NCBI RefSeq assembly: GCF_910592395.1
Contig: NC_088318.1
Coordinates: 7,876,349 to 7,940,348, forward strand
Length of the DNA stretch: 64,000 nucleotides
Direction of reading: 5' to 3'
Source of the DNA: Lineus longissimus
Lineage: Eukaryota > Nemertea > Pilidiophora > Heteronemertea > Lineidae
The first letter of the stretch is position 1. Every line of letters begins with the position of its first letter. Below the pieces are notes generated by a model. That model was not told the origin of the DNA. It was given only the letters and a program-made list of their open reading frames with translations, and searched no databases. A program made the position numbers and the translations under genes. This document shows positions 20,903-32,724 of this stretch, in pieces.

Positions 20903-21759
20903 ATGGAGTCCGTTATCAATCTAGATGGTTTGCCGCATGATGTGAAAGAGGCAAAGTCTGAAGTTACAAAGGCCCTATATTCGTTTGTTCATCGAAGACT
21001 CCGGTTTCGTCAGGAGGTGGACATCCCTTTTATTGAATTGGAGCGACTGATAGAAATATCCACATCAAATGTTGTCGACGTAAAACTCACTCTCACCAGT
21101 GCAGTGATCCAAACATTTATAATGCTGATTTTCCGGATCCGTCCTAGCTGGAATGTCCAGATGAAAGCTATTAATGAAGTGGTAACCCTTGTCATCACGT
21201 TTCTTAAAGAAAGAGGTGTCAGTGATTTGAAAATTAATGATGTTAGAGATCGAGTACGTGTGCTGCAAGATAGGGTTAGGGAGTACAATGCCGCTGGGAA
21301 GCAGCGCCCGCCGATTTTGCTTCTCGGGGACTCCATGTTTGTCAAGACCAAGCCATCGTCAGATCTGTTTCCATTAGCTTTTTCAGGGCAGACGGCAGAA
21401 GGGTTGAGAGTGATGTTGAAGAGCATTCAACCCAGACTAAATATCAGCGATGTTGTCATCACCCACGGGCTAACCACACTAACGACTATGGGGAGCCGGA
21501 AGAAGACATGATCATCATCAGAGATTTTCTTATACAACATTACCCCATGGCCCGCATTTTTCATCTTCAACTACCAGTGTCCCCAAAGGTGGCGAGAAGT
21601 GATGGTATGATGAGACGTGCACTGCGATTTAACGGAATGATGCAACGAGTTGGATTCCAGTCCATTCCTCATCCGATGCTGAATAGATACGGATTTGACC
21701 ATGACCAGTTCCACTACTCCAAGATCGGGAGGACCACAGTCGAGAGGCACTGTTGCTAA
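20903..21759 (+). pseudogene. Third ORF of the gypsy element: SGNH/GDSL hydrolase-like
   Basis: The frame starts MESVINLDGLPHDVKEAKSE and has a helical N-terminal part of about 130 residues (RDRVRVLQDRVREY coiled-coil-like). An SGNH-type core follows: block I PPILLLGDSM (about 21,312-21,338) with the nucleophile Ser, and block II FSGQTAEGL with its Gly. After a frame change at about 21,465-21,480 come block III HTNDYGEPEED (about 21,475-21,507) and block V D-x-x-H (DQFH, about 21,703-21,714). The ending overlaps the first 9 bp of the 3' LTR. SGNH enzymes are esterases or acyl-hydrolases. No signal peptide or membrane segment is obvious, so it is unlike a typical envelope protein. The frameshift makes this copy inactive. 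It could be a captured host gene; its position between integrase and LTR argues that it belongs to the element. Confidence 0.6.
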
Positions 21760-22010
21760 CTGTTGCGAACTGTTGCTACGCAGGGTGACGTCATCACCGG
21801 GTTTGGCGCATTCTCCTCATGTGACGTATGTCGATGAAGCCGACGTCTTTGGGCGACGTCGGGCGGTCACGGCAGGGGATTGTTGCAAAATGTATGTACG
21901 TTGTTGGAAGAAAAAGGCGGAAGGAGAGCGCACGAAATAAAAAAGAGAGACACCGTATTTGAGCCGTTTTATTGCATTTATTACAAGAAGAGGAGCGGAA
22001 TATTATTACA
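21751..22010 (+). repeat. Gypsy 3' LTR
   Basis: 260 bp, TGTTGC...TTACA, matching 13,241-13,500 with about seven differences. The same CRE-like motifs and AATAAA (about 21,936) are present. Confidence 0.9.
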
Positions 22011-22100
22011 GTATCTGAAGGACATATTTCTAGAAATGTATCCAAATTCTCTCTAGAAAGCCTTCCATAAAACACTTCATTGTCAATCCTCACTAGTATA

Positions 22101-23725
22101 CAGGGTGCCTCATCAAAAAGGTAATCCGGGTGAAATGGGTTAATGAGATGAGACTATGGATTTTACTGATGCCATTGTGATGTCCATGCTGCTATGCAGG
22201 ACTGAGCACCATGGCCTTGAAAAAGACATGAATATTTCACCATGTTCCAAGTTGGGAACTTCCATGCAGTTTATGTCACACATGGTTGAGGGTCAATTGT
22301 TCATTGAATGTAAGACTGTTTTGTCATAACTGGGAGGGGTAGATCTTGGCCTAATTCATTAAAAAAAGCATAGATATGCGAGTACTCAAGGCAGTGTGTG
22401 TGACAGATTTTGCGCTGATGGTGCAGCTAAGCACAGAGCAGAGAGTGTTCGTTGTGAAAAGATTTCAGGAAACAAGAAGTTTGCAAGCTATGCAAGATGC
22501 CTTCAGGGATACTTTTCAAGATCAAGATGCTCCTTCCAAAAATACCATTTGGGCAAATTTCAGGAAATACGACCAGCATACCACAAGTTTAAACAGGAAT
22601 AAGGGTCTAAGGGACCGAAGACAGTGCGATATGATCAAATCATCGAAGCAGTCCGTCGGCAACTCGAGACTCATCCTCGAAATGCAAGTGCTGGACGAAA
22701 TGGAAAAGGATTATCACACGCTTCATTCAATCGCACAACAAGGGTTGATCTTCATCAGCATCAATACCACATTCATCTTCGACATCAGCTACCACCGGGC
22801 GATTTTGCTCGACGAGAGGTCTTTTCCCGCTGGTTATTGGACAGATGTGAGGCTAATCCACGATTTCTGGAGAACCTTACAATCAGTGATGAAGCGGGCT
22901 TTGGGGTGAATGGGGAGGTAAATACGTACAATGTGATTCAGTATGCACCAAGAGGACCCTCCTGCTTCTGATTTTGAAAGGAGCATTGATCAAAACTAAG
23001 TTACTGTCTGGATCGGACTGATTGGAAATGGAGTTGTCATTGGACCTTTTATTTTTGACAGCAACGTCAATGGACAAATCTACCATCAAATGATCGACGA
23101 TGTTGTCCAATACCTGGAACAACACTTTGAACGGCAGATGTGGGTACTTTCAGGCAGCTATGTTGGGAACATGATGGTGCGTCACCACATTGTCTTTGCA
23201 CAGTTCAGGATACCTTCACAGCTTTATTCGGAGACCGCATAATTGCGCTGAACCGCCGAGTGGAATGGGCCCTGAGGTCACCAGATTTGACCCCCTGCGA
23301 TTTTTTTCTTTGGGGGCACCTTAAGAACAAAGTTTATGAGTCTCCAGTGCAGGACTTCGCAGACATCAGAGATCGCATCATTCGGGAGTTTGATGCTTTA
23401 AGGAATGATCCGGAGATGGTGCAACGGGCTATGCAGCAGCGTTGTCAATTGTGCATCAAAAGGGGAGGTGGGCACGTGGAGAGTGTTGGGGCTTAAATTG
23501 TAAAAATGTTGAATTCAAGTGGAATAAAATGCATCTGAAAGAAAAAGATGAATTATTGATCATTAAACATGCTTCATTCTCAGCCATGTAATGTGGCTTA
23601 ACGTCTAGCTGGAATTTCCCTACTTGGAACAAGATGATTTCTGCATGTCTTTCTCCAGACCATGGTGCTCAGTCATGCATAATAGGTTGGATGTTGCAAT
23701 GGTATCAACACAAAGCTCATAGCTT
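22101..23725 (+). mobile_element. Mariner-type transposon with long subterminal inverted repeats
   Basis: The left end is TA followed by CAGGGTGCCTCATCAAAAAGG at 22,101. The sequence at about 22,160-22,290 (actgagcaccatgg...cttgttccaag) matches the reverse complement of 23,590-23,720, so the inverted repeats were more than 150 bp long. The right terminus itself has decayed. The transposase lies between them. Confidence 0.75.
22415..23496 (+). pseudogene. Mariner-like transposase, DD41D spacing, frameshifted
   Basis: The N-terminal helix-turn-helix half (QRVFVVKRFQETRSLQAMQ...NTIWANFRKYDQH) is in one frame to about 22,600. The middle moves to another (22,624-22,971), with the first catalytic Asp in TISDEAGF. 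The end is in a third (23,140-23,496), with EHDGASPH and RSPDLTPCDFFLWG. Counting between the second and third Asp gives 41 residues, the spacing described for the VISITOR-type DD41D group. At least two indels make it dead. The enzyme would cut and paste at TA sites. Confidence 0.8.
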
Positions 23726-23804
23726 CTACTTTACTGTGCCTCGAAAGCGATTTGATGTTTAATGTCAGAAGAGATATTTGATAAGAATAAATTATGAATT
23801 CTTG

Positions 23805-23975
23805 AACAGAAATTGTCCACAGAAAAAAATGGGAAATTGCAAATGAACATTTTAAGGTGATTTTGTCCATGTGGAAGTTTGATTATAATATATTTTGAAA
23901 CAATCTTGAATTAAAATTGTTTACAGAAAAATTGATGAGATTTCAAGAAAGCACTTTATTGTCCACAGAGCATTT
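23805..23975. repeat. Degenerate minisatellite, left part
   Basis: The phrase TTGTCCACAGAGAAAT and variants recurs at about 23,814, 23,866 and 23,960, and again after the LINE at 25,284-25,590. The LINE was therefore inserted inside this array. Confidence 0.6.
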
Positions 23976-25292
23976 TGATAATATAATAATATGATAATAT
24001 AATATAATATTAGATGATTTATATAGCGCTCGATTATGCAAGGCATATTCTGGAGCGCTTTACAAAGCAAAGCACTCCCTAAAAAGATGACGCTTAAGGA
24101 GTGATTTGAACTGGCCAATGTTTGCTGCCAACCTAATACTCCTGGGGAGATTGTTCCAAAGCTTGGGGGCAGCCGAGCAAAAAGCCCGGTCCCAAAAAGT
24201 TACGCGCTGCGTAACCGGCCTCACAAGCAATTCTCAGAGTCAATCTATGTTGAGACAGTTGTTGCCTGACCTTGACCATATCAACCAGGTACTGAGGAGC
24301 ATTACCCTGGAGGGCCTTAAACACTAGAAGTAAGACCTTGAAAATTATCCTGGACTTAACAGGAAGCCAGTGTAGATGAACAAGTACCAGGGTGATATGG
24401 TCAAAGCGAAGCACAAGACATACAACCCTCGCAGCAGCATTCAAAACCCTCTGCATTGGACAACACTGCTTGTCAGTGATGCCATATAGAACAGCATTAC
24501 AGTAGTCGAGATGGGAAGTTACGAAAGCGTGAACCAGAATCTTGGTGGTGTCCTCAGTAAGAAATTTCCGAATTTGTCTGATGTTATAAAGTCCGCGAAA
24601 GGCCTTTGAGCACACTTTGCCTACATGGGTTTCCATATTCATATTGGAATCAAACCATACGCCGAGATTTCTCACTAATTTGTGAGGGCTCACATCAGTC
24701 ACATCAATTTTAATAGAGTCAATGTTAACTTTGAGCAATTGTTGGTGGGATCCAATGATGATAAATTCAGTTTTCACAACGTTAATCAACTGTTTTTTGG
24801 TGATAAGCCAAGCCCTCACATCACGAACGCAGTTCTCAGTCTCCTTCACCGCATCGCATTCAACTTAAGTCGAAAGTGGGCGAAAAGACAGATATAACTG
24901 ATTATCATCAGAATATCCATGAGCGTCAGGTAGATGTCAGGATATAACATGATAGAGGGGTGAAACGCAGAACAAGAATAAAATTGGCCCTAGGCAGCTG
25001 CCCTGAGGAACACCACATTTGAGGTCATAGTTAGTTGAGACTGAGTCATTGATAACAATCCGCTGTTTCCGACTGTTGAGATATGACTCCAGCCATTTGA
25101 GGCAAGATCCAAATATTCCGAAATCCATTTTCATGGTATCAAGGAGAATAGTGGTAACAACAGTATCAAGAGCCGCTCTAAGGTCAAGCATCACAAGCAA
25201 ACACACTTCTTGCTTATCCATCCTCATCAGAATGTCACTCTGCACTTTAACTAACCCTGTGAAATATTTTTGAGAAAAAAAGCTGTCCACAG
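23976..25292 (-). mobile_element. CR1/L2-like LINE, 5'-truncated
   Basis: On the minus strand the 3' end carries the typical 3'UTR text (GTAAAGCGCT...GAGCGCTATATAAAT) and an AT-rich simple tail (ATAATATAATATT units, about 23,976-24,015). It is cut at about 25,292 within the RT. Confidence 0.8.
24133..25290 (-). pseudogene. CR1/L2-like reverse transcriptase remnant
   Basis: Reading leftwards, the RT fingers/palm motif CGVPQGSCLGPILF (about 25,020-24,975) comes first, then the catalytic box as YSDD (about 24,910) in place of the usual YADD. The long conserved C-terminal half follows: RNLGVWFDSNMNMETHV, TSHLDYCNAVLYG, VLNAAARVV and LHWLPVKSRIIFKVLLLVF. Two frames and at least one stop separate these parts. 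No endonuclease domain is present because of 5' truncation. Confidence 0.85.
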
Positions 25293-25600
25293 AGAAATGA
25301 TTTCGAAAAGGAAGGGGGAAGGAGATTTAACGTCCACAAATAATTTCGATAATAGTAATATTGAGATATATTCCTAAGAGAAAAAACAGTCCACAGAAAA
25401 ATTTAGAAGATGATTTCGAAATGGAAGGAGAGATTGAGGTTAAAGCACTTCATTGTCCACAAAGAATGTTGATAATCATATGTTGTGAAATTTTAAAAAC
25501 AAACTGTCCACAGAGAAATAATGGCAATACATAGAAAAGGAAGGAGTGAAGGAGATTTCAACAAAGCATTATATTGTCCGCAGAGATTTTTGGTACTGAT
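25284..25600. repeat. Degenerate minisatellite, right part
   Basis: 'tgtccacagag' and variants recur at about 25,284, 25,333, 25,389, 25,452, 25,507 and 25,575, steps of 50-70 bp, with 'gatttcgaaatggaagg' between. It continues the array at 23.8-23.97 kb. Confidence 0.65.
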
Positions 25601-26645
25601 ATTATATTTTAAATCTAATATCATTTAAATAAAATTGTGAACATAATTTCGAAATGGAACAGAGATGAATTTGAAGATAATTTCGATATTTGTGAATATT
25701 ATTATAAACAGAAAAAATAAGTAGAATTAGCAATGTATTCCTTAAAAAAATAATATTCAATAATCGGTAAGAAAGTGTCCACCAAGGTGTGAACAACGGA
25801 TAAATGCAGGGTCGCCCAAACTTAAATCGTGACACTGATGAAATCATGAAATAAAATATTGTAGCACCCATCAGTAATTGGTAGGTTTCAAATTTAACCA
25901 TCAACATGTGGAAAATTTCGTCATCAAGTGCATTTTGGTCCTTTCTTTGTTGGTTATAGGTGACGTCATCATAACTTGTGATCTCAACATGTAACACGGT
26001 ACCTGAAAGCAGTAATACATCCTTACGGCCTATATAATGCATGCTACTTTGTGGTCTGTCTGCTGACACCGAGTCCCGCTACGAGGTTATGTACATTAAT
26101 GTATAGTGTCAATACAGCAATGATGTACAATGTATTCATGTTGTGTATGATGTACATCTATTTGGCCAATTTTATAGTCCTCATTTTACACAAGCACTCC
26201 CTAAAGCTTTCAAAAGTTTTGAATGGTATTTAATCTGTTCTAAACCAAATTTAATGACTGTTTCTTATGGCTGTGACAACTTAATCAATGAGTTGGAGTG
26301 TTTTTCCAAAAATGTCTTTTGGCATAAATTATGACGTCATGGTCACTGAAAAGTCTCCGTGGCGGGAGATTTGAAGTTCTTACACATAGCTTTGGGCTTT
26401 GAGAAGAAGGGGCATTATTTTGTCATGCTATAAAAATTGCTGTGAATTGTAGAAAGTTGCTAAATAATTTCCAAAACTAATCCATTTCCAACTTTGCTGA
26501 TGGGGAATCCCAGATACCTTGAATAACCGAAAAAGGACCAAAAAGGACCAACACGGAGGCAAATTGGTGCTGACTTCGGGACTTTTTAATTCAAATACCC
26601 CGTAGTGTATAAAGAATAAAATAAACTGGAAACAAAATTTCACGC
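25601..26645. other. No gene seen (AT-rich)
   Basis: A 155-codon minus-strand frame exists (25,602-26,069), but its composition follows the AT-rich DNA and it shows no motif. No element ends were found. Confidence 0.4.
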
Positions 26646-26649
26646 CCTA

Positions 26650-26965
26650 TGTTTTTTCAAAACACTTTTCATGTTAGTTTTAGCCCCCTTATGGCCAAGT
26701 CGAGAATCTGATCGGACCAAAATTCAGTGTCAGAGATTATGTGAAGTAGGGAGTAATGTGTGCCAAATTTCAAGTTCATAGCTTTAGCGTTAGGAAACGT
26801 GCCACAGTTACACTCTAATGACCAATTTACGCCACTGGACCTCTGTGACCTTGAAAATTAGGACAAATCAAAAACTCGTAGGATAGGTGATGTATCCTTG
26901 CTACGAGAACATACCATCAAAATGTTATCGAAAATGAGTCACTTCACCATGCATCAATAAAGGGC
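26650..26965. repeat. Dispersed repeat copy
   Basis: It contains 'gccaagtcgagaatctgatcggacc', 'ttcaagttcatagc' and the diverged half-site cluster at 26,837-26,866 (GGACCTctgTGACCTTGA). It is related to the copies at 12.7 and 33-35.6 kb. Confidence 0.65.
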
Positions 26966-27029
26966 GACAAGCATCTTAGTACTGCAGGAGGCACAACCTA
27001 CGATTGGCCTTATCATAGTCTTTGCTCCA

Positions 27030-30000
27030 ACCTGGACTTTTACCACTCGACGATGACATTCTCTATAACTGTTATAACTCTCCCCAATGGCCAATCACCT
27101 CTCACTGATCCAGGGTCCGCTACCAGTACAACGTCTCCAACTTCTAGATCATTCTTTACATCTCTCCACTTGTGATGCTGAGGCAACAGACATAGCCACT
27201 CCTTCAACCACCTGGACCAAAATTCGTTCAGCAGCTCCTGAACTCTTCTCCAACGTCGTCTTTGGTTGAAATCTGATCTCTCTATCTCCTCTGGGGAAAC
27301 TGTTCACCGCACTGACCAAAGAGGAAGTGGTTTGACATTATAGGGGAACATCCTTGGAATTGGCTGATTGGTAGGGAATTCAGCAGGGCTTCAGATCCAG
27401 TGAATGAAGTGTTTAGCTCTTCATCTGTGATGTCTACCTTCTGAAGTACAGCATAGATCGCCATCTTTGCACTCTTCACCCTTTACTAGACTTTTATGAA
27501 TTCCATCGAAGTGTGGTCCACGGAATGGATTAAACCTCCATTTTATTCCTCAAGCCACACCATCTCTTGTCACTCTCACTTGGTCCAGCTGGGTGACCAA
27601 TTCCATCAACGCTTGATCAGCCCCAACAAAATTTGTGCCATTATCCGAGGCAACTTCTACTGGGATTCCTCTGCAGTGAGTGAATCTGTTGAAGCCATTC
27701 AGAAACAAGTCGGTATCTAAAGCGTATGCCATATCCAAGTGTACCGCCCTTTAGGCGTGGCAGGTAAAGAGACATAGGTATCTCTTAGTTTGTACTCTCC
27801 CTCGTCCTTGTTTTGCAAGAAACCATCCAGCATAGTCAACAGAAGTAACTGAGAAGGCTCTCATAGGTGGCATCACTCTTGTCCTTGGCAGGGGGGCCAA
27901 TCATTGTGACGTTACTCTTGCCTTCTTACGTTCACAGGCTGTGCGCTTAACCTCCCAATCCCGAATTTCCTCCCGGCCTCTGATAATCCAATACTTGGCT
28001 GACATCTCTGACAGTATTTTATTTGTTTCGGCGACATGATTCTCAGTTTCATGGTAGAATCTCACCAATAACTGGGTCACTGTGTGTTTTCTTGGTAATA
28101 TTATCGGTTTCAGCATAGGTTAGGCGACCGTTGCTGCAAAGAATGAAGTCAGCTTCTAGTTTTGGAGTCGGGCCTGCTATCTGACTGGACTTGGTCAGCT
28201 CCCTTCCATGGCGTTGTACCCCTCTGTGAAGGCTTCTTTCTGGCACAGTCTGATCAATAATAATTCAGCTGCCTTCACTTCCTCAACTTCCAGCTCTCCT
28301 TTCTTCCTCTCAGTGGGGGGTTACCTGACAATTTCTGTTAAACCGCTGCACCCATGCATGAAGACCTGTCATTCTCTGCCAGCTGCAGAATCGGGAAGGG
28401 TCCAATCTTGTATGTGAAAGTTTCATGACTTGCTTCAGACTGCTATTTTCCTCTAAGGTGAGATAGCTGCCCCTTATTTTGCATTTGGTTCCACAACTGA
28501 TTTCTCTGCAGAAACTCCAGGCCGTCCCACGATAAGCTTGACTCAGCTAATTCCTTTGCTCTTACTCCCCTTGACGGCAGGTCTGCCGGGTTTTCCTTGG
28601 TTGGAACATATCTCCATTGTAGTGGGTCTGTATGTTGCTGTATCATGCCTACTTGATGTGTGATGAAAGGTTTCAGTTTTCTGCTAGATCGCTTTATCAA
28701 ACAGAGGACATTTTGGCTATCCCTCCAAAAAATCACCTCCTTGATTTTGCTGTCCAATGCTGCTACATTGCTCAAACTGAGTTGAAGCCAGTCCTAAAAC
28801 AGCCGCCATCATCTCAAGTCTTGGAATGCTCACAGAGGTTAATGGCGCTACCTTGGTCTTGGACGCTACAATCCTTGTGGCCACCATTCTATGGGCGTAG
28901 GTACTTCTTGCATACACTACAGTCCCGTACGCATCTTTTGAGGCAATGCCAAAGGTGTGAAGTTGGCAATCTGTCATCTCCTCAACCAGCTGCAGGCATC
29001 TGGGAGTCCTGGCTTAGTCTAACTCTGTGATTTGAACCATCCACTCCCAAGCTTTCTTCTCAATCTCTTCTGGCAACTGATCATTCCACTCCAAGCCACT
29101 CGTCCATATATCCTGCATGATTATTTTTCCTTGGATCACATATGACGACATCAGCCCGAGGGGGTCAAAAATGCTTGCTATTCTTCGCTGTAGGCTCCCC
29201 TTTGTAAGCTTGAGATCAGCAGCAGGGGGCGTCAGCTGATAACTGAAAGCACCTTATTCAGCCATCCACAGGACTCCAAGGGCCTTTGTTGATGGCAAGT
29301 ATCCCTCTTCCAAATTGATCTCTGATGCTTTATCTTCTTCTCGGACAATGGCTAAAACAATGGGTGAATCAGACAACCACTTTCTAGCATGCATCCCAGC
29401 TCCTTTCCACAAGGCAGATAAATCGCTGTACAGCTCTTGACCCTGTCCATCATTGTTCACAGAATCTAGACTGTCCTCCATGTAAGTTGACTTTATGATC
29501 GTCTCTGCTGCTCTAGGGTACTGCATCTGGTGGGCTCTTGCGTGCTCTTAGGAAACCAACTGTGCCAGGAATGGTGAGCGGTTTATTCATAACACCAGTC
29601 TCTGGAACTCAAACGTCTCTGCATCTCTGGTCCTGTCTAGGTCCCGCCATAGGAATCTGTGATAACTCTTATCTTGTTCCTACAAGGTAATCTGAAGGTA
29701 TGTTTCTGCTATGTCACACACTATGGCAACCGGGTATCTTCTGAATCGCAGTAATACATCGAAAAGCTCATTCTGAATCTTGGGTCCCATATTTATTTTG
29801 TCATTAAGGCTGGCTCAGTCAACTTCGGCTGATGCATCAAAAACTATCCCAGTTTTCGTTGTAGCCTTGTGCGAACCACCAGGAAATGTGGCAGATACCA
29901 GCAATGATATTTTTTCTTATTATCATTATCTTCATCCGTCTGCTCAATCCTCTTCTACTGCAACTGTGACTGGCAGTTTGTGCTACTGTGTGACGTGACA

Positions 30001-30250
30001 AAGCTCCTATCTTTTCACGGGTCTTTCCTGGAAAAATCCTTGACACCATTGATGGCATCCATGGCATTGACTTAAAACTCAATTTCTTCATTGACAAATT
30101 CTCTAAGGGACATCACAGTTTTCATTTTTGCTTTGTCATAGGCAAATCTGTTGTAGCGTGTAAGGAGACCCTCACTCAGTTTCCGCTGAATGGAAAAAAC
30201 AAACTGCCACCTGGGCAGATTCAGAATCCTGGTGCGCATCCATTCAAATA
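27030..30250 (-). pseudogene. BEL/Pao retrotransposon remnant, heavily decayed
   Basis: Fragments read leftwards in BEL order. A gag piece (LSEGLLTRYNRFAYDKAK, about 30,190) is followed directly by RT (FDASAEVD-like at about 29,840, then YMEDSLDS at about 29,480, where the catalytic YxDD has Glu). Next come SIFDPLGLMS (about 29,170), RNase H (PRLEMMAAVLGL, about 28,820; FWRDSQNVL; WRYVPTKENPADLPSRG, about 28,600), the integrase zinc region (about 28,000), the DDE part ([10 protein letters not shown], about 27,640) and the C-terminal GDVVLV...WPLGRV (about 27,120). Many stops and frame changes, and a gag-RT deletion, are present. No LTRs were recognised. Confidence 0.8.
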
Positions 30251-32600
30251 GTCAAACAGCTCCAAAATTGAAACATACTCAAAACTATAGCAGGAAACTA
30301 GGAGCAGTATGGTAGCAGCATACACACAAAATTTGCTCATAACAGAGTTGTCTTCGGAAGAGAGCTTAAAGCCAGCTCCTATTCTACATAAGTATATTGC
30401 ATCAACAAACAGCACCAAAAAAAGGAAATATTTGAAATTTGGCTGAATTATCACAACTTTCCAATGTTGATTCCGATTTAACCCAAGCAAGCTCTCCATG
30501 TGTTGATCCTTTCCACGGCGCACTAGTAAGGCGCTTCTAGAACCAAGGATCTATCCTGTGACATCTTGGTATAGATATTGATTTTTTCGACGTCACACTA
30601 GTGGTGCTTGATCACCCCGCTACTGCAACGATAGTGGAAATGATGATGCGTCCTAAAAGTGGGATGACATGAACTCGGATCGCGGCGTGCACTCAGGTGG
30701 CGTGAAAGGCCTTTTTTGCACCAGCGCCAGAACTTGTGCGTACCAAAGGTAACGAATAATGAAAAAAATCACAAGTTTATCTACTCTTTAAGAGCTGAAG
30801 CCAAATTAGAAAGGCATCAAGCACGGTCAGAAAAATAGTTTACTGATGAGCCAGAAGAAGAACAAACATACTGCAGTAAAAAAGCCGCCCATTCCTTCAA
30901 GTCCTAAAATCTCAGGATCTCAGGCCAAGGCATGTCATAAAATAAGTACTGTAAGCGGAAATATTTAATACATTCAATATTATATATCTTACGGAGGTGT
31001 TTGGATGGGTATCATGATCATGAAGTTTCATCACGATAGCTGCAAAAGTGTTCCATTCAGAGCACCCACAACATGTGGATACTGGAGATGCTGTGGTGTT
31101 GGACGACACTGCGACATGAAATTGCCTCCAACTCAAATTCGTTGAATGGGGCATAACAATCAATTAAGCAGACGTACCCTTTCAAGTGCACTACAATCCT
31201 TGTCCTTGTGCAGATAGTGATCCTGCCAGAAGATGAGCAAGCCCCTGCAAATGGAAATAACCCGAAACATGTCAATAAACCATGTCAAAAAGTAAATGTC
31301 ATTATATCTTTATACAGAATCACCATTAGTTTGTGAGGCATTGGGAGGTCGAGGACCTCATAACTAAGACTAGAACTAACTTTAAGGGCCTACGCCGTTC
31401 TTTAAAAATGTTGAATTTGTATTTGAATTTTAAAATGTCCAATTGCGGAAATATGTTTAAAGTATAAATTTCAACACTGGCGTTATGTAGACTGATATAC
31501 AAATACTATAAATAACAAGTTTAAACAAATTCGTATTCTTAATAACTGCACTACGGCATTGAGTATTAGTGGATTTCTATTCAACTGGACCTCAAGTATT
31601 TACGAACGGTCTACCCCTTTAAGTCTAGGACTACAGGGTGCCACATTCATCTAAAGTCAGACCCTAAAAATCTGCTACAGAGCATTTGGGGGCCTTCCCC
31701 CAGAAAATGTTGTAAAGGAGAATGCTTGAATACAATTTGGGAGCATCTGAGACCCAAGAATGACACTGTTCGAAGGGGCAAAATGAACGGTGACTTTCTA
31801 ACATGGAAGCTAGTGGCGGAGGATTTGGCGGGAGATCTTGTGTTTGAGAGTGTGCTTGCCTGCTGACCAGTATGATCACAAGATAGAAAAATGGCGACTG
31901 TTTTATTTCGACTGCATCTATATTATTATAAGAGAGAAGTCCGTTTCTTGCGCACGCTCCTTTGAGACTCTGGGATCATGTACTGTACCAATGTCGGTAC
32001 ATATGTAATGGATTAGTATCAATCTGGGTTCTTAGCATAAAAAAGCTGAAATATGTGTAGTAAATGGATGTTTTTGGAGGCATTTCATATGTGTGGGTGC
32101 TCCAATCTATTTTTAGATGCAATGGGATTTCCTGCTGTAATGTCATCATCAAGGGATTTCCTGTGAGATTCCAATGAGGCTCTTTCTTCTCTGTACTTGG
32201 AGGGCCTTTGGAATCTGGGGGAAATTCTGGTGTTTTATGGTAACATTACGTTGGAGCACACTCGGCAATAATGGCGTCCAATTCTAGCAGGTGTGTAAAT
32301 TTTTTTTTTTTTCGGGGCGGGAAATTCAAATCTTGAAAAAAACGTTGTCAAACGACATTTTGCTCACTACCGCCAACAGGTGATATAAATCGAAACTAAT
32401 CTATTTTATATCAAAACTTCTATATCATGTGGACTTCTTCAACTTTATTTCAATCTTTTATATGCTGGAATAAAGCTGCGAAAAAATGTTTTGTACTTTA
32501 CACGTTTTCCCCCCTGGTGGGCTGAATTTGAGTCGAATCGCACTGAATTTTTTGTAAACTGCTTAGGTCGTCTAGTTTTACTACCCAGCAAAATTTAAAG
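30251..32600. other. No gene seen
   Basis: Mixed unique sequence. A poly-T tract lies at about 32,299-32,312. A minus-strand frame at 30,221-30,523 has hydrophobic stretches but no recognisable family and overlaps the end of the BEL remnant. A segment at about 31,220-31,275 has a partial ribozyme-like look, discussed among the rejected items. Confidence 0.4.
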
Positions 32601-32724
32601 TGCCTAGGTCCTACGGTAACAAAATGCCCAACTTTGTCAACAGATGGATGGAAGGATGGAAGGACAGGCACCAATCAAATAGCTATAGGACTAGCTCCGC
32701 TGACTTTGTCAGCTGAGCTAAAAA
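32600..32724. repeat. Hairpin-tailed repeat end
   Basis: 'ctacggtaacaaaatgcccaac' is followed by a GGAT tract and a stem-loop at 32,693-32,719 (AGCTCcGCTGAC / GTCAGCtGAGCT), ending in CTAAAAAA. It closely matches 3,560-3,707. Confidence 0.6.

Larger units (their letters stand above)
13241..22010 (+). mobile_element. Ty3/gypsy LTR retrotransposon with SGNH-like third ORF
   Basis: Two 260-bp LTRs (13,241-13,500 and 21,751-22,010) flank gag, protease, RT, RNase H and integrase in gypsy order, then an extra ORF. The LTRs differ at about seven positions by eye. The element contains two nested DNA transposons (14,012-15,021 and 16,921-17,834). Coding breaks seen include stops at 15,514, 19,007, 19,271 and 19,547, frame changes before 16,743 and at about 21,470, and a gag without a zinc knuckle, so it is non-autonomous today. 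I do not see matching target duplications (GGCAC on the left, GTATC on the right), nor a good polypurine tract. Confidence 0.9.

Noticed and set aside
25602-26069. 155-codon minus-strand ORF
   Set aside because: AT-rich DNA, no motif, hydrophobic runs explained by composition, and no element structure around it.
30221-30523. Membrane-protein-like minus-strand ORF
   Set aside because: Two hydrophobic stretches, but it overlaps the end of the BEL remnant and has no family signature or start context.
31220-31275. Possible hammerhead-like text (gaagatgagc...cccgaaacatgtc)
   Set aside because: It has GAAAC but lacks CTGANGA and a matching stem I, so the catalytic core is not there.
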